This document shows, piece after piece, positions 55,547 through 64,000 of a DNA stretch of 64,000 nucleotides. Source of the stretch: Lachnospiraceae bacterium (GTDB lineage: Bacteria > Bacillota > Clostridia > Lachnospirales > Lachnospiraceae); assembly GCA_017618195.1 (NCBI GenBank), contig JAFZUW010000065.1, positions 62,001 through 126,000 on the forward strand. The letters are read 5' to 3'. Position numbers and translations under genes: made by a program. Each line of letters begins with the position of its first letter. Positions within the stretch are counted from its first letter, which is position 1. The notes under the pieces were generated by a model. That model was not told where the DNA came from. It saw only the letters and a program-made list of their open reading frames with translations, and ran no database searches.

Positions 55547-56622
55547 TTATTTGTGGATAAACTCAGAAACCTTTTCGTACACTTCCTTTTCAACAATCAT
55601 TTCACTATGGGTAAAGTTCTTGAACTCAATTACTTCTTTATCGCCTGCAATGGTCTGAATTAGATTGCGACTAAGCCGAGCTGGAATAATCTCATCCTTG
55701 GTGGAATACAAAATCAAGGTCTTTGTTTTTACGTTTGAAGCATAACTATCACTTGGAAACGGGTTCTTAACCAGCCTTGCCAACGGTCCATAGAAAACAG
55801 GTAGCTTGGAATTGAACACGTTTGTCATATTATCATAGGGTGCCAAAAGAATAATGCCATCGAACGAATAGGATGCCGCCGAATAGACCGCCACTCCAGT
55901 CCCGATGCTGTATCCCATCACATAAACCTTTTGGTACTCTGACAGACTCAGAGCGTAACGATTCACAGCATCAGCCATTTCAAAAAAGGATTGTTGTGAA
56001 GGCGCCCCCTCACTTCTTCCGTACCCAGGATAATCCACCGTAATAATATCGATATCTGAAAAGAGATTCCTATTCCCAATTCGACGGAAGACCTTCATCG
56101 CTGAAGCACCACTCTGCGCGTTTCCTCCATAGAAAACCAATAGGATCCTCGCACCATTTTGTTTGTAAAACCCATGATATTTTTTTCAAGAAGAAAAGTC
56201 GACACCTCGTCGTCGTTTTCCAACTCAGCCCCATCAAAAATCCCATCATCAGGATAGAAAAGCATCTTGTCCTGAACCCAATAAACCCCGACTAATGTCA
56301 GAAGAAACAGTACTAAAAGGGAGATGATTATAACGGCCATTCTATGACTTCCGCAAAAAACCAAGAACACATCAAGGGGGCGCTCCCATTCGTTTTTTAT
56401 TCGCATTTTTCTGACCATCCGCCATATCAGAAATAGAATTGCTTCCGCAATAGCAGCCCCCATGACGAATACCATAATGATATCCCCGGTGCCAATGCTT
56501 GAACCGGGACTCGGCTTATGCGTTAGCATAACATATCCCAAAAAACAGATGAATGCCAATGGGAATAAGATTAAAAGAATCCAAGACGACGTTTCAATCA
56601 GTTGGGTCGTTTTTTTCTTCAC
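55547..56622 (-). pseudogene. Membrane-anchored alpha/beta hydrolase, interrupted by a frameshift
   Basis: Two leftward frames make one protein of ~358 residues. The 5' frame (56095-56622) encodes about three membrane helices and runs to KNIMGFTNK. The 3' frame continues exactly with NGARILLVFYGGNAQSGASA once a single A is restored in the run CAAAATGG near 56153-56158. The hydrolase part is intact: YPGYGRSEG, nucleophile GYSIGTGVAV, acid STKDEIIPA and histidine FTHSEM. The codon context at the break does not match a -1 slippery site, so a deletion or a sequencing error is more likely than programmed shifting. The gene is AT-richer than its neighbours. Confidence 0.8.
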
Positions 56623-56715
56623 CAGATTTTTTCACCTCATATATTTTTTTCCCTTGTCGGATAAACACTCTTCCTATTTCCTTTTTTGGAATATAAACTG
56701 TTTTTTCTGAAGAAG

Positions 56716-56745
56716 GAAGCCGGTCCGAAATCCCGGACCGGCTTC
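56716..56745 (-). terminator. Probable terminator after acpP
   Basis: GAAGCCGGTCCG (56716-56727) and CGGACCGGCTTC (56734-56745) form a perfect 12-base stem 12 bases past the acpP stop. The following minus-strand sequence is only moderately T-rich (CTTCTTC). Confidence 0.65.
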
Positions 56746-56757
56746 TCGTTTCTTTGA

Positions 56758-56988
56758 TTATTCAATTCCCTTATTTGCAAGAAATTCAATTACATCACCG
56801 ATGCTCTTGATATCGTCCAGCTCCTCGGGCTGAATCTCAATTCCGTACTCATCCTCGAGTGCGGTAACCAACTCGTAAAGGTCAAGAGAGTCAATCCGGA
56901 GATCTTCACGGAACGTGGTATCCTCGGTCACGCCGGCAGTATCGATGCCGAGCTGTTCTTCCATAATCTGCAATATCTTTTCAAACAT
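56758..56988 (-). CDS. acpP: Acyl carrier protein
   Basis: 76 residues, acidic and helical, with the phosphopantetheine serine in RIDSLDLYELVTALEDEYG. The usual helix I (MFEKILQIMEEQLGID) opens the protein. The start is ATG 56988, behind AAGGAG; a longer frame to 57045 covers the promoter and is not real. It is monocistronic here, away from any fab cluster, so it could be the main ACP or a dedicated one (for example for D-alanylation or a secondary metabolite). The DSL motif and length favour fatty-acid type. Confidence 0.93.
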   Translation of the reverse strand: MFEKILQIMEEQLGIDTAGVTEDTTFREDLRIDSLDLYELVTALEDEYGIEIQPEELDDIKSIGDVIEFLANKGIE

Positions 56989-57033
56989 ACACTTACTCCT
57001 TCTTACCGGACCGATTATCTGTGTCCACCCCGA

Positions 57034-57062
57034 ATAATATGCCAACCGTAAGCGTTTGTCAA
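57034..57062 (-). promoter_or_regulatory. acpP promoter
   Basis: Minus strand: -35 TTGACA (57057-57062), 17-base spacer, -10 TATTAT (57034-57039), leading to ATG 56988. Confidence 0.8.
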
Positions 57063-57099
57063 TAACATTTTTCGCGGCGGAACCGAGTCCGTTTTTTGA

Positions 57100-57543
57100 T
57101 TACTGAATAGCGTCCGGAATACCGTCTCCGTCCATGTCGACTGCGTCATCATTGCCGGGGCAGTCATCACCCATATGATGCATTCCGCCCATCATTCCGT
57201 AGAATTCCTTGCCGACAACATTCTTCTCGTTTCGAACCTGCTCGATCAAGGTCGAAAGAAGCCTCCACACATCACGGGAATGCTTAACGTTCTTCAGCTG
57301 GATGACATGCTGCGTATCCACGCGGGTGAACACCTCAACCGTGCCGGTTCCGAAGATCTTCTGCATAAGCGTACGGCTCAAACGAAGGTCAACGATACGG
57401 TACAGCAGCGTTTCATCATAACTCGTCCGGAAGAAGCCCTGCTGAACGTACAGCGAAGTCTTCGATACCGAGTATTTGGTAAAAGAAAACGGGAACCAAA
57501 GGTGGTGTTTTCTGTCTTTCCAGAGAATTTCCTCTTCGGGCAT
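57100..57543 (-). CDS. Bacterial PH-domain (bPH2/YdbS-like) protein with calcium-loop tail
   Basis: 147 residues. Residues ~5-115 match the bacterial pleckstrin-homology-like fold: EEEILWKDRKHHLWFPFSFTKYSV, SLYVQQGFFRTSYDETLLYRI, VDLRLSRTLMQKIFGTGTVEV, then HVIQLKNVKHSRDVWRLL. These domains usually follow membrane helices, but none is present here. The C-terminus DMDGDGIPDAIQ looks like a DxDxDGxxD calcium-binding loop of the thrombospondin-3/EF-hand type, which is odd for a protein with no signal peptide. The start is ATG 57543, with AGGAGG nine bases upstream. The function is unknown. Confidence 0.75.
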   Translation of the reverse strand: MPEEEILWKDRKHHLWFPFSFTKYSVSKTSLYVQQGFFRTSYDETLLYRIVDLRLSRTLMQKIFGTGTVEVFTRVDTQHVIQLKNVKHSRDVWRLLSTLIEQVRNEKNVVGKEFYGMMGGMHHMGDDCPGNDDAVDMDGDGIPDAIQ

Positions 57544-57725
57544 ATGCAATCCCCTCCTTCTTGCCTGAACTTCAATCCTTTCGGACTCTGAATTCATTAT
57601 ATATGGGCATTTTCCAAAATACAAGTGGGTGTAAAAGAATTTTACAATCCTCGCACTGCGTCCGCGAATGACAAATCACAATGCACCGCAGTCCGCTGTT
57701 TTCACAGGTTTCCCTGCATCCCGCA

Positions 57726-58679
57726 TCAGATCAGCCCAAGGCTTCTTAAGATAAATACGAGCGCCGTGATCGTGACGGACGAAACAAGCGTCGTGATCAT
57801 GACGATTCCCGAAACGAGCTGCGCGTCATTCCGCATATTGCGCGCCATGATGTAGCACGCCACCGTCGAAGGCGAAGCAAGCATCACGGAGATTGCCACG
57901 AGCGCTTCGTTACGAAACCCGAACCAGACGGCGGCAGGCACGAACAGAAGCGGCAGCAGGAGCACCTTGATGAACGAAGCCGTAAGCGTAAGTCCGAGTT
58001 TCTGTCTGGTCGAGCGGAACTCGAACCCCGCGCCGAGAATGATCAACGCGAACGGTGTCGCGATCACAGCGAAATTGTTCAGTACCTTGGTCGGGATTGC
58101 CGGGATGTGAATCCGAAGAAGTGCGAACGGCAGCGCCAGCGCCACGGCGATGATTAAAGGATTGGTAACCACCTGCAGAAGGATCTTCCCGAAAGGGATC
58201 TTGCTCTCCTCTCCCTCGGGGCGCTTCGCATAGATCGTCAATATGATTACGGAAAATGCGTTATAGAACGGAACTACCGAGACAACCATCAAAGGCGCCA
58301 GTCCGGTGCTCCCGTAGATGTTGGTCACAAGCGCGATCCCGAGAACCGCCGCGCTTCCGCGGAAGGACGCCATGGTAAACGCGCCGATCTGCTCCCTGTT
58401 GTTCTTAAGAAACAGCACCGCGCCGCCCCAGATCAGGAAAAATGCCGCGCAGGACACACCCATGCAGAACAGCATGAACTCGATATCATAGCTGCTTCCG
58501 AGATTGGATGTGGCAATGTCCGTGAACAGCAGAACCGGCAATGTTACGCGGAACGTAAACCGGTCGGCCGCTTCGGTGAATTTCTCGTCAAAGAATCCGA
58601 GCCGCTTCAGAATGTATCCGATCATGATCGTGATGAATACCGGAAGCGTCGCATTCAGACTGAACAGAAAAGTATCCAT
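57726..58679 (-). CDS. AEC-family (auxin efflux carrier) transporter
   Basis: 317 residues, about ten membrane helices in two inverted halves. The start LFSLNATLPVFITIMIGYILKR, RFTFRVTLPVLLFTDIA and the second-half ASPSTVACYIMARNM are typical of the AEC family. Bacterial members carry malate or other small organic anions, with no reliable prediction of substrate here. It lies alone, between greA and the PH-domain gene, with a 115-base gap upstream. Confidence 0.88.
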   Translation of the reverse strand: MDTFLFSLNATLPVFITIMIGYILKRLGFFDEKFTEAADRFTFRVTLPVLLFTDIATSNLGSSYDIEFMLFCMGVSCAAFFLIWGGAVLFLKNNREQIGAFTMASFRGSAAVLGIALVTNIYGSTGLAPLMVVSVVPFYNAFSVIILTIYAKRPEGEESKIPFGKILLQVVTNPLIIAVALALPFALLRIHIPAIPTKVLNNFAVIATPFALIILGAGFEFRSTRQKLGLTLTASFIKVLLLPLLFVPAAVWFGFRNEALVAISVMLASPSTVACYIMARNMRNDAQLVSGIVMITTLVSSVTITALVFILRSLGLI

Positions 58680-58793
58680 GGTTCCTCATCTCCGGAAGGA
58701 AATCCTTCCCGTATCGGACGGTCAGTAACGCAGTCCCGACGGAATCACAGGCCGCCTTAACAGCCGCTGTTTACTCCGGGATTGCCGGCCGCC

Positions 58794-59297
58794 TTAGTAA
58801 CTGCTGATCTCGTCGTCGGAATCGTCCACCGTCTTCTCGATGGAACGGATTACGACATAATAAGACTCGCCGTTATCAAGTGTCACCTGCAGGCGCTCGC
58901 CGACTTTGTGATGGTAGATGGCCTGCCCGATCGGCGATTCGATGCTGATCAGCCCCTTGAACGGCTTTGCACGAATGGTCGTAACGATCCGCATGGTCAT
59001 ATCCTTGCCCGTACGCTCATTGAAGAGCACTACGGTATTGTTCATGTCCACCTCATCCTCGGACACATTGCTCTCAATGATATCGGCGGTTTTAATCATA
59101 TTCTCAAGATAACGGATGCGGCTTTCGTTGATGTTCTTCTCACGCTTGGCCGCATAGTATTCGAAATTCTCGGAAAGGTCGCCCTGCGCACGCGCCTCCT
59201 TTACGGCCTGAATGGCCTCGGGACGGACAACGAGCTTACGGTGTTCGATTTCCTTTTTAATCTTTTCAATGTCGCTTTCGGTCAGTTTATCGTACAT
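58794..59297 (-). CDS. greA: Transcription elongation factor GreA
   Basis: 167 residues. It has an N-terminal coiled coil with the acidic tip ARAQGDLSENFEYYAAKREK, which inserts into the RNA polymerase secondary channel to stimulate cleavage of backtracked RNA. The C-terminal FKBP-like domain has IVTTIRAKPFKGLISIESPIGQAI. The start is ATG 59297, with GGAG seven bases upstream; an ATG at 59321 lacks one. The C-terminal tail DDSDDEISSY is unusually acidic. Confidence 0.95.
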   Translation of the reverse strand: MYDKLTESDIEKIKKEIEHRKLVVRPEAIQAVKEARAQGDLSENFEYYAAKREKNINESRIRYLENMIKTADIIESNVSEDEVDMNNTVVLFNERTGKDMTMRIVTTIRAKPFKGLISIESPIGQAIYHHKVGERLQVTLDNGESYYVVIRSIEKTVDDSDDEISSY

Positions 59298-59451
59298 GCT
59301 GGGTCTCCGGTTTCGTATCATTTTCCTGTCGCGGCAGGGTATTTCAGCCGCTCGATTTCAATCACAATATCTTCCTCCATTATATATGATGACGGGTATT
59401 GTTTCAACCCATTTTGCCCCCTTCGGGCCCGACATTTTCCCCCTCCCGATA

Positions 59452-59480
59452 TTGCTGATTATCGGCAGATGTGGTATGAT
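59452..59480 (+). promoter_or_regulatory. pepF promoter
   Basis: -35 TTGCTG (59452-59457), 17-base spacer, -10 TATGAT (59475-59480). It lies 32 bases upstream of the pepF ATG. Confidence 0.7.
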
Positions 59481-59512
59481 AATGGGTACAACGTTTATGG
59501 GAGGAATTCAGT

Positions 59513-61318
59513 ATGGCTGAAACTTTAAAAGAACGAAAAGATATAGACCCGAAGGATCTGTGGGACCTGACACCGATTTACGCTTCCGACGAGGCATGGG
59601 AGAAGGCATTTGCCGAGACCGCCGATCTTGCGGAGCGGTTCGCGGAATATCCCGGAACGCTCGGACAGTCTCCGGAGAGACTTCGCGAGTTCTATGATCT
59701 CATGTACAACGCATTTGACACGATGAACACCTTGAACGGATACGCGTTCCAGCGTAAGACCGAGGACAACCGTCAGGATGCGGCGCAGAGCATGTATTCC
59801 CGCTCTTACACGCGTTTTGTACAGCTGTACAGCGCCGTTTCTTTCGTGGAGCCCGAGATTCTTGCGCTGCCGGACGAAAAGATCGAGGCGTACCTGAAGG
59901 CGGAGTGTCTTGCTCCTTATCTTCACATCCTCGAGAACACGATCCGTACCCGTGAGCATACGCTGACCGCTCCCGAAGAGGCGATCCTTGCTTCCCTTTC
60001 GGAAGTGACCGGTTCGTTCGGCGACATCGCGGAGATGCTGACCGACGCAGACTTCACATTTGACGCAATCCCGGATCCCGAGAAGGAAGGCGAGACGATT
60101 GAACTGACCGAGAGTAACTACATCCTTCTGCAGCGCAACCAGAACCGTGCCATCCGTGAAGCGGCATTCCGCAGCTATTATAAGACGTACAAGGGACACA
60201 ACAACACGTTCGGCGCTATGTATGCGACGCAGGTTAAGTCGGATGCGGTGCACGCAAAGCTGCGTAAGTATCCGTCATCGGTTGCATGGTCTCTTTCGAG
60301 CAACAACATTCCGGTCAGCGTGTATGACAGCCTTGTGGAGACGATTCACGAGTTCATGCCGCTCATGTACCGTTATGTAGCGCTCCGTAAGAAGATGCTC
60401 GGCCTTGACGAGCTGCATTACTACGATGTGTACGCACCGCTTGTAAAGGATGTGAACAAGACCTACACCTACGAGGAGGCCAAGGCGCTTCTCCTTGAGG
60501 CGGTTGCCCCGCTCGGCGAGGACTATGTGAATACCGTAAAGAAGGGGCTCGCGGACCGCTGGGTGGATGTTTATCCGAACGTCGGCAAATCCGGCGGTGC
60601 TTACTCCATCGGCACACGTAAGGATCATCCGAACATTCTGATGAACTTCAACGGCACGCTCGACGATGTTTCGACGCTCTGCCATGAAATGGGCCACTCG
60701 ATGCACACTTACCTGACGCATCAGAAGCAGCCCGTACAGTATGACGATTACGCGCTCTTCATCGCGGAAGTTGCTTCGACGGTCAACGAGAATCTTCTCG
60801 TCGAAACGCTCCTCAAGAAGACCGATGACCGCGACATGAAGCTGTTCCTGCTGAACGAGTATATGGAAGGCTTCAAGGGAACGATCTTCCGTCAGACGAT
60901 GTTCGCGGAATTCGAGAAGATCTGTCATGACCGCATCGATGCGGGTGAAGCGCTCTCTTCGACCGCCCTCAATGACATTTACCGCGACCTGATCAAGCAG
61001 TACTTCGGTCCGGACCTTGTAATTGATGATGAGGTTGCTTACGAATGGAGCCGTATCCCGCACTTCTACCGCAGCTTCTACGTATACCAGTACGCGACCG
61101 GTTATTCTTCGGCCGTGGCACTCTCCGAAGCGATCCTGAATGGAGGGGCTCCCGCAGTGAAGCGTTATCTCGAGTTCCTGTCGCTCGGCGATTCCGTATA
61201 TTGTCTCGATGCCCTGAAGCACGGCGGCGTGGACCTCTCCACTCCCGAGCCGATACGCATGGCAATGAAGAAATTCGAGAAGATCCTCGACATGGCGGAA
61301 GCGCTTGTGAATGAATAA
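59513..61318 (+). CDS. pepF: Oligoendopeptidase F
   Basis: 601 residues, M3B family. The zinc site HEMGH is at residues 391-395 with the third ligand Glu419 (ALFIAEVASTVNE). FRQTMFAEFEKICHD, RIPHFYRSFYVYQYATGYSS and GGAPAVKRYLEFLSLGDS are further conserved blocks. It cleaves peptides of roughly 7-17 residues in the cytoplasm and helps recycle signal peptides or transported oligopeptides. Translation starts at ATG 59513, with GGGAGG seven bases upstream. It is one of the few rightward genes in this half. Confidence 0.96.
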   Translation: MAETLKERKDIDPKDLWDLTPIYASDEAWEKAFAETADLAERFAEYPGTLGQSPERLREFYDLMYNAFDTMNTLNGYAFQRKTEDNRQDAAQSMYSRSYTRFVQLYSAVSFVEPEILALPDEKIEAYLKAECLAPYLHILENTIRTREHTLTAPEEAILASLSEVTGSFGDIAEMLTDADFTFDAIPDPEKEGETIELTESNYILLQRNQNRAIREAAFRSYYKTYKGHNNTFGAMYATQVKSDAVHAKLRKYPSSVAWSLSSNNIPVSVYDSLVETIHEFMPLMYRYVALRKKMLGLDELHYYDVYAPLVKDVNKTYTYEEAKALLLEAVAPLGEDYVNTVKKGLADRWVDVYPNVGKSGGAYSIGTRKDHPNILMNFNGTLDDVSTLCHEMGHSMHTYLTHQKQPVQYDDYALFIAEVASTVNENLLVETLLKKTDDRDMKLFLLNEYMEGFKGTIFRQTMFAEFEKICHDRIDAGEALSSTALNDIYRDLIKQYFGPDLVIDDEVAYEWSRIPHFYRSFYVYQYATGYSSAVALSEAILNGGAPAVKRYLEFLSLGDSVYCLDALKHGGVDLSTPEPIRMAMKKFEKILDMAEALVNE

Positions 61319-61375
61319 ATGACAACCCGCCAGTCGGATTTACGCGGATTTTACACGGAAAATCTCACGAACTAT

Positions 61376-61403
61376 TGATTTTCCCATATGGTATGCTATA
61401 CTT
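61376..61403 (+). promoter_or_regulatory. Promoter of the small membrane protein gene
   Basis: -35 TTGATT (61376-61381), 16-base spacer, -10 TATACT (61398-61403), 42 bases before the ATG. Confidence 0.7.
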
Positions 61404-61444
61404 TTGGTATCGATTAAATCTCTCACTCTCACGGAGGTATCACT

Positions 61445-61714
61445 ATGGAGAATTTTGACATTCAGAAGATCAAGAAGTATTTTCCTCTCGTTGATAAGGC
61501 AACGGACAATAACGGCCTGCTTACCTGCATTATCGCTTACCTCATCGTAGCTGTAGTCGTCAGCGTTGTGATGGGTATTCTGAGCATTCCGGTTATTTCC
61601 TGGCTGATCGGTACCATTGCAAGCCTCTGGGCTTTGATCGGCATCCTGCTCGGCATCTTCACCTGGCTCGGAGCACAGAACGGTGGAAACAGCAACAGCG
61701 GAAACCAGCAGTAG
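61445..61714 (+). CDS. Small two-helix membrane protein
   Basis: 89 residues. A charged N-terminal helix (MENFDIQKIKKYFPLVDKAT) is followed by two membrane helices (LLTCIIAYLIVAVVVSVVMG and IGTIASLWALIGILLGIFTWL) and a Gly/Asn/Ser/Gln tail. GGAGG lies seven bases before the ATG; it has its own promoter and a strong terminator. No family is recognised with certainty. It resembles small conserved inner-membrane proteins found alone in Firmicutes. Its function is unknown. Confidence 0.75.
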   Translation: MENFDIQKIKKYFPLVDKATDNNGLLTCIIAYLIVAVVVSVVMGILSIPVISWLIGTIASLWALIGILLGIFTWLGAQNGGNSNSGNQQ

Positions 61715-61736
61715 CTTTTCTTATATTTTTGCATTT

Positions 61737-61771
61737 AAAAGCCCCGGAAGCTTTCGTTTCCGGGGCTTTTT
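61737..61771. terminator. Bidirectional terminator
   Basis: AAAAGCCCCGGAA (61737-61749) pairs with TTCCGGGGCTTTT (61758-61770), then one more T. It serves both the small membrane protein gene and the leftward surface-protein gene. Confidence 0.9.
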
Positions 61772-61781
61772 CAGCGGGGCC

Positions 61782-64000
61782 TTAATCCGTTCTCGGTTCT
61801 ATAATCAGCCGAATCTTAACCTGCTGATATATTGTAGATCTCCAAACAACGTCATACTCAATAATCAGATTATTCTTAATGTTGTAAATCGAAGAATCAT
61901 TCGTAAGGCTTTCATCCATCTTGATAATCTTCGGATTCTGAACCCATATGGACCCGCCGGACAGGTATTCGACGTCTTCTCCACTCCTCGTCCCGTCCTC
62001 ACTGTAGAACAGGTCGAAAATGCTGTCCCAAATCCATCCGTTCCTCATCCATTCTTCCGAGAGCAGGATACCGATCTTCATGTCGAGATCATCCACGTAA
62101 AGCCGATTCATCAACTTTCGTATGGTTATTTCATCCCCCGGATGGCTTGTTACCGGAACATGGAACTCATATACGTTGTCCGCTTTTTGGTCAAGAACTT
62201 TCTTCGCTCTCGCATCATATACGTACGGCTTCAACAGAGGTGATACGTGATCCTTTCTCATACCGCATGTTTCACACTTCTTGTAGGATACGCTAGGGTA
62301 CCACAGTATTCCTCCGTAATTTGTATAATACGGTTTTTCATAAACATCTTTCCAGCTGTGTTTATGATTGCCGGTAATTGTAAAGTTCACCCTGGCTTCC
62401 TTGAAATAAGAGGTCTGTCCCATTACAACAACGGGACCTTCGTATTCATATCCGAGAAATCTCTCTTCGTACTCTGCACCGGGATAATCCGGAGATCCGA
62501 ATCCCAGAGTGATCGGAATGACAAATTCCGTTATTGTTCCGCTCTGGAATCCTTCTTCCAAATCAGCCAGCGTTATGTTCTCAACACTTTCATCATAATT
62601 CATTGCAAACAGTTCCAGAGTAAAGGAGCCCGTACCGTCCGGGGAAGTCGCGAGCGGGATTGCGATTTTAGTCTTCCCGTCGACGAACCAAACTACCTTA
62701 TCATCAAGCTGATGATATAACTCCTGGTCTTCCGAAAGGAAATCATAGAAATCCACTTGGGTAATCGTCAGGGTGGGCGTAATCGGAACCTCTACCGTCG
62801 ACCCCTCTTTCTTCTTCCTGCACTTCGAGCATATCTCGTATTGCTCTGCAGGATGAAGAGTCGCCACTTCCGTTGCTGTCATCTCCACCCATGCGCGCTT
62901 CGTCTCAGTTACCCATTCATGGCTACATACGGAAACCGGAATAACTTCTTCCTGTTCCCAAGTTCCGAGGGCGGAGTTCCGAAATGCCGCACTGTACAGC
63001 AGGATGCCGGTCTCCAGCTCAGTAGCCGCTTTCTTGATTTTCGTTTCCACAGGCGCGGTTTCGGTCTCAAAATGGTTCCCGTTCTTTATGCAGTATCTGG
63101 TTGCGACAACAGTACGTTTATCATCGCTCAATCTGTATGTGACCTCACCCCATTCATGCGGAATCATGTCAATAACCTCATAGTCCGTCTGTTTTGCGAA
63201 TGCGGGATTTGTAAAGGTTGCGGCGTATTCCCTGCTTCCTTTTTCGCCGCATGTGGTTTCACGCGCAATCCTCGTTACGGTCTTTGCGGTTTCCGTTTCC
63301 ACATGGCTGCTGTCGTTTTTACATACACGCTTTGCAATAACCTGACTCTTATCCGCAGACCATTCATAAGTCGGTTCATTCCAGTCGTGAGGCTTCTTCG
63401 GAATTACTTCACCGCCTTCCAGCAAGGCTCCGCAATCTTCACAGTATTTCGCCGACGTAAGTCCTTCCTTATCGCAGGTCGCAGGGGTCTCCGCTTCTTC
63501 TCTTCCGATGCGATGTCCCGACATTTCGTACTGACTGTGATAATTCGGATCCTTTTCACCGATGACAACATCCCAGTATTGTTTGCATCCCAAGCAATAA
63601 TAGGTATCAACCTGCGGTCCCACGCAGTCCGCCCGCTTGGAACTGTGAACAGATACTTTGTAATGATTGTTCGGATCCTTTGGAATATCTTCCCGACGCT
63701 CTGCGCCGCACGTCTGACAGGTATACTTCATCCATCCGACATTGGCGCAGTCAGGCTCTTTGCGCACTCCGTCATCCCATTGATGCGTGTGACGGAGTGT
63801 GCGAAGTGTAGTATTACCGCCTACTAACGAATAGCCATCATAGATTTCTATTTTTTCATCGTCGGCATATACCCACTTTACAACTTCATTTTCTCCGATT
63901 GTGACCTTCGGCGCGTGCAGTACCGAACCGTACAAAACGGTTTCCGTTTTGATGACTTTATCGCCGTCCATCCAGGTTACTTTATAGTTCATTGGAACGA
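61782..64000 (-). CDS. Large surface protein with InlB-type repeat and CxxC modules, partial
   Basis: At least 738 residues; the frame is open to the window edge, so the N-terminus with any signal peptide is missing. The visible part opens with an InlB B-repeat-like strand set (NYKVTWMDGDKVIKTETVLYG), followed by at least five CxxC modules (YTCQTCGAE, YYCLGCKQY, YCEDCGALLE, EICSKCRKKK, KKCETCGMRK). Between these lie alternating HDW/HEW stretches such as IPKKPHDWNEPTYEWSADKSQVIAKR and its relative with VIDMIPHEWGEVTY. The C-terminal ~300 residues are mixed beta sheets with no motif. Paired Cys could bind metal or form disulfides. Such proteins are common on Lachnospiraceae surfaces; the function is unknown. 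Confidence 0.72.
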   Translation of the reverse strand, partial: VPMNYKVTWMDGDKVIKTETVLYGSVLHAPKVTIGENEVVKWVYADDEKIEIYDGYSLVGGNTTLRTLRHTHQWDDGVRKEPDCANVGWMKYTCQTCGAERREDIPKDPNNHYKVSVHSSKRADCVGPQVDTYYCLGCKQYWDVVIGEKDPNYHSQYEMSGHRIGREEAETPATCDKEGLTSAKYCEDCGALLEGGEVIPKKPHDWNEPTYEWSADKSQVIAKRVCKNDSSHVETETAKTVTRIARETTCGEKGSREYAATFTNPAFAKQTDYEVIDMIPHEWGEVTYRLSDDKRTVVATRYCIKNGNHFETETAPVETKIKKAATELETGILLYSAAFRNSALGTWEQEEVIPVSVCSHEWVTETKRAWVEMTATEVATLHPAEQYEICSKCRKKKEGSTVEVPITPTLTITQVDFYDFLSEDQELYHQLDDKVVWFVDGKTKIAIPLATSPDGTGSFTLELFAMNYDESVENITLADLEEGFQSGTITEFVIPITLGFGSPDYPGAEYEERFLGYEYEGPVVVMGQTSYFKEARVNFTITGNHKHSWKDVYEKPYYTNYGGILWYPSVSYKKCETCGMRKDHVSPLLKPYVYDARAKKVLDQKADNVYEFHVPVTSHPGDEITIRKLMNRLYVDDLDMKIGILLSEEWMRNGWIWDSIFDLFYSEDGTRSGEDVEYLSGGSIWVQNPKIIKMDESLTNDSSIYNIKNNLIIEYDVVWRSTIYQQVKIRLIIEPRTD

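Noticed and set aside
56140-56170. Programmed -1 frameshift in the alpha/beta hydrolase
   Set aside because: The codons at the break (ACA AAC AAA ATG) do not allow re-pairing in the -1 frame, so a mutation or sequencing error is the simpler explanation.
60275-61222. 315-codon minus strand frame opposite pepF
   Set aside because: Antisense shadow of a highly conserved peptidase frame; no motif or ribosome binding site.

Overview
The window looks like a chromosomal stretch of a Gram-positive, meso-DAP-containing Clostridia, most likely a Lachnospiraceae. The reasons are: strong AGGAGG-type ribosome binding sites; a single-chain GlyRS; DapF; oligoendopeptidase F; a cohesin protein next to a dockerin-bearing wall hydrolase; and a surface protein with repeated CxxC modules. 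This placement is inference from gene content. No rRNA or tRNA gene is visible.

Region 1 (1-24.7 kb) is an exopolysaccharide or capsule locus. On the + strand are the end of a nucleotide-sugar dehydrogenase paralog, a complete UDP-glucose dehydrogenase and a UDP-glucuronate 4-epimerase. These converge at a shared terminator on a roughly 22-kb leftward gene train that starts at a consensus-like promoter near 24.69 kb. The train holds a CapD/PglF-type dehydratase, an initiating phospho-sugar transferase, an SDR, six glycosyltransferases, an LbH acetyltransferase, a Wzy-type polymerase, two Wzx-type flippases, two polysaccharide-pyruvyltransferase / FrhB-ferredoxin modules (one fused, one split) and an FdtA/FdtB/GNAT set for a 3-acetamido-3,6-dideoxyhexose. 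A broken IS21-family element interrupts the middle, which also appears more AT-rich than its flanks.

Region 2 (24.7-42.7 kb) is mostly leftward housekeeping: a NYN/PIN-type protein with a long disordered linker, a YfbR-type nucleotidase, uvrB-uvrA, prfB (without the usual programmed frameshift), secA, a large propeller/Y_Y_Y/HD-GYP membrane protein, an XRE membrane regulator with a probable auto-operator, and glyS. A possible structured RNA lies between two terminators at 24.7-25.0 kb.

Region 3 (42.9-64 kb) holds an orphan single-pass membrane protein, a nested 89-base hairpin, a multi-pass membrane protein, recO, era, an M16C protease, the cohesin/dockerin pair with a 16-copy 21-bp repeat, dapF, a frameshifted alpha/beta hydrolase, acpP, a bacterial PH-domain protein, an AEC transporter and greA. 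It ends with pepF, a small membrane protein and a CxxC-rich surface protein cut by the window edge.

The themes linking these genes are cell-surface construction (polysaccharide, peptidoglycan hydrolase display, wall precursor synthesis, secretion through SecA) and genome maintenance (UvrAB, RecO, Era). The most unusual items are the duplicated pyruvyltransferase-FrhB modules, the cohesin/dockerin pair built around a wall hydrolase, the propeller-to-HD-GYP receptor and the candidate RNA.
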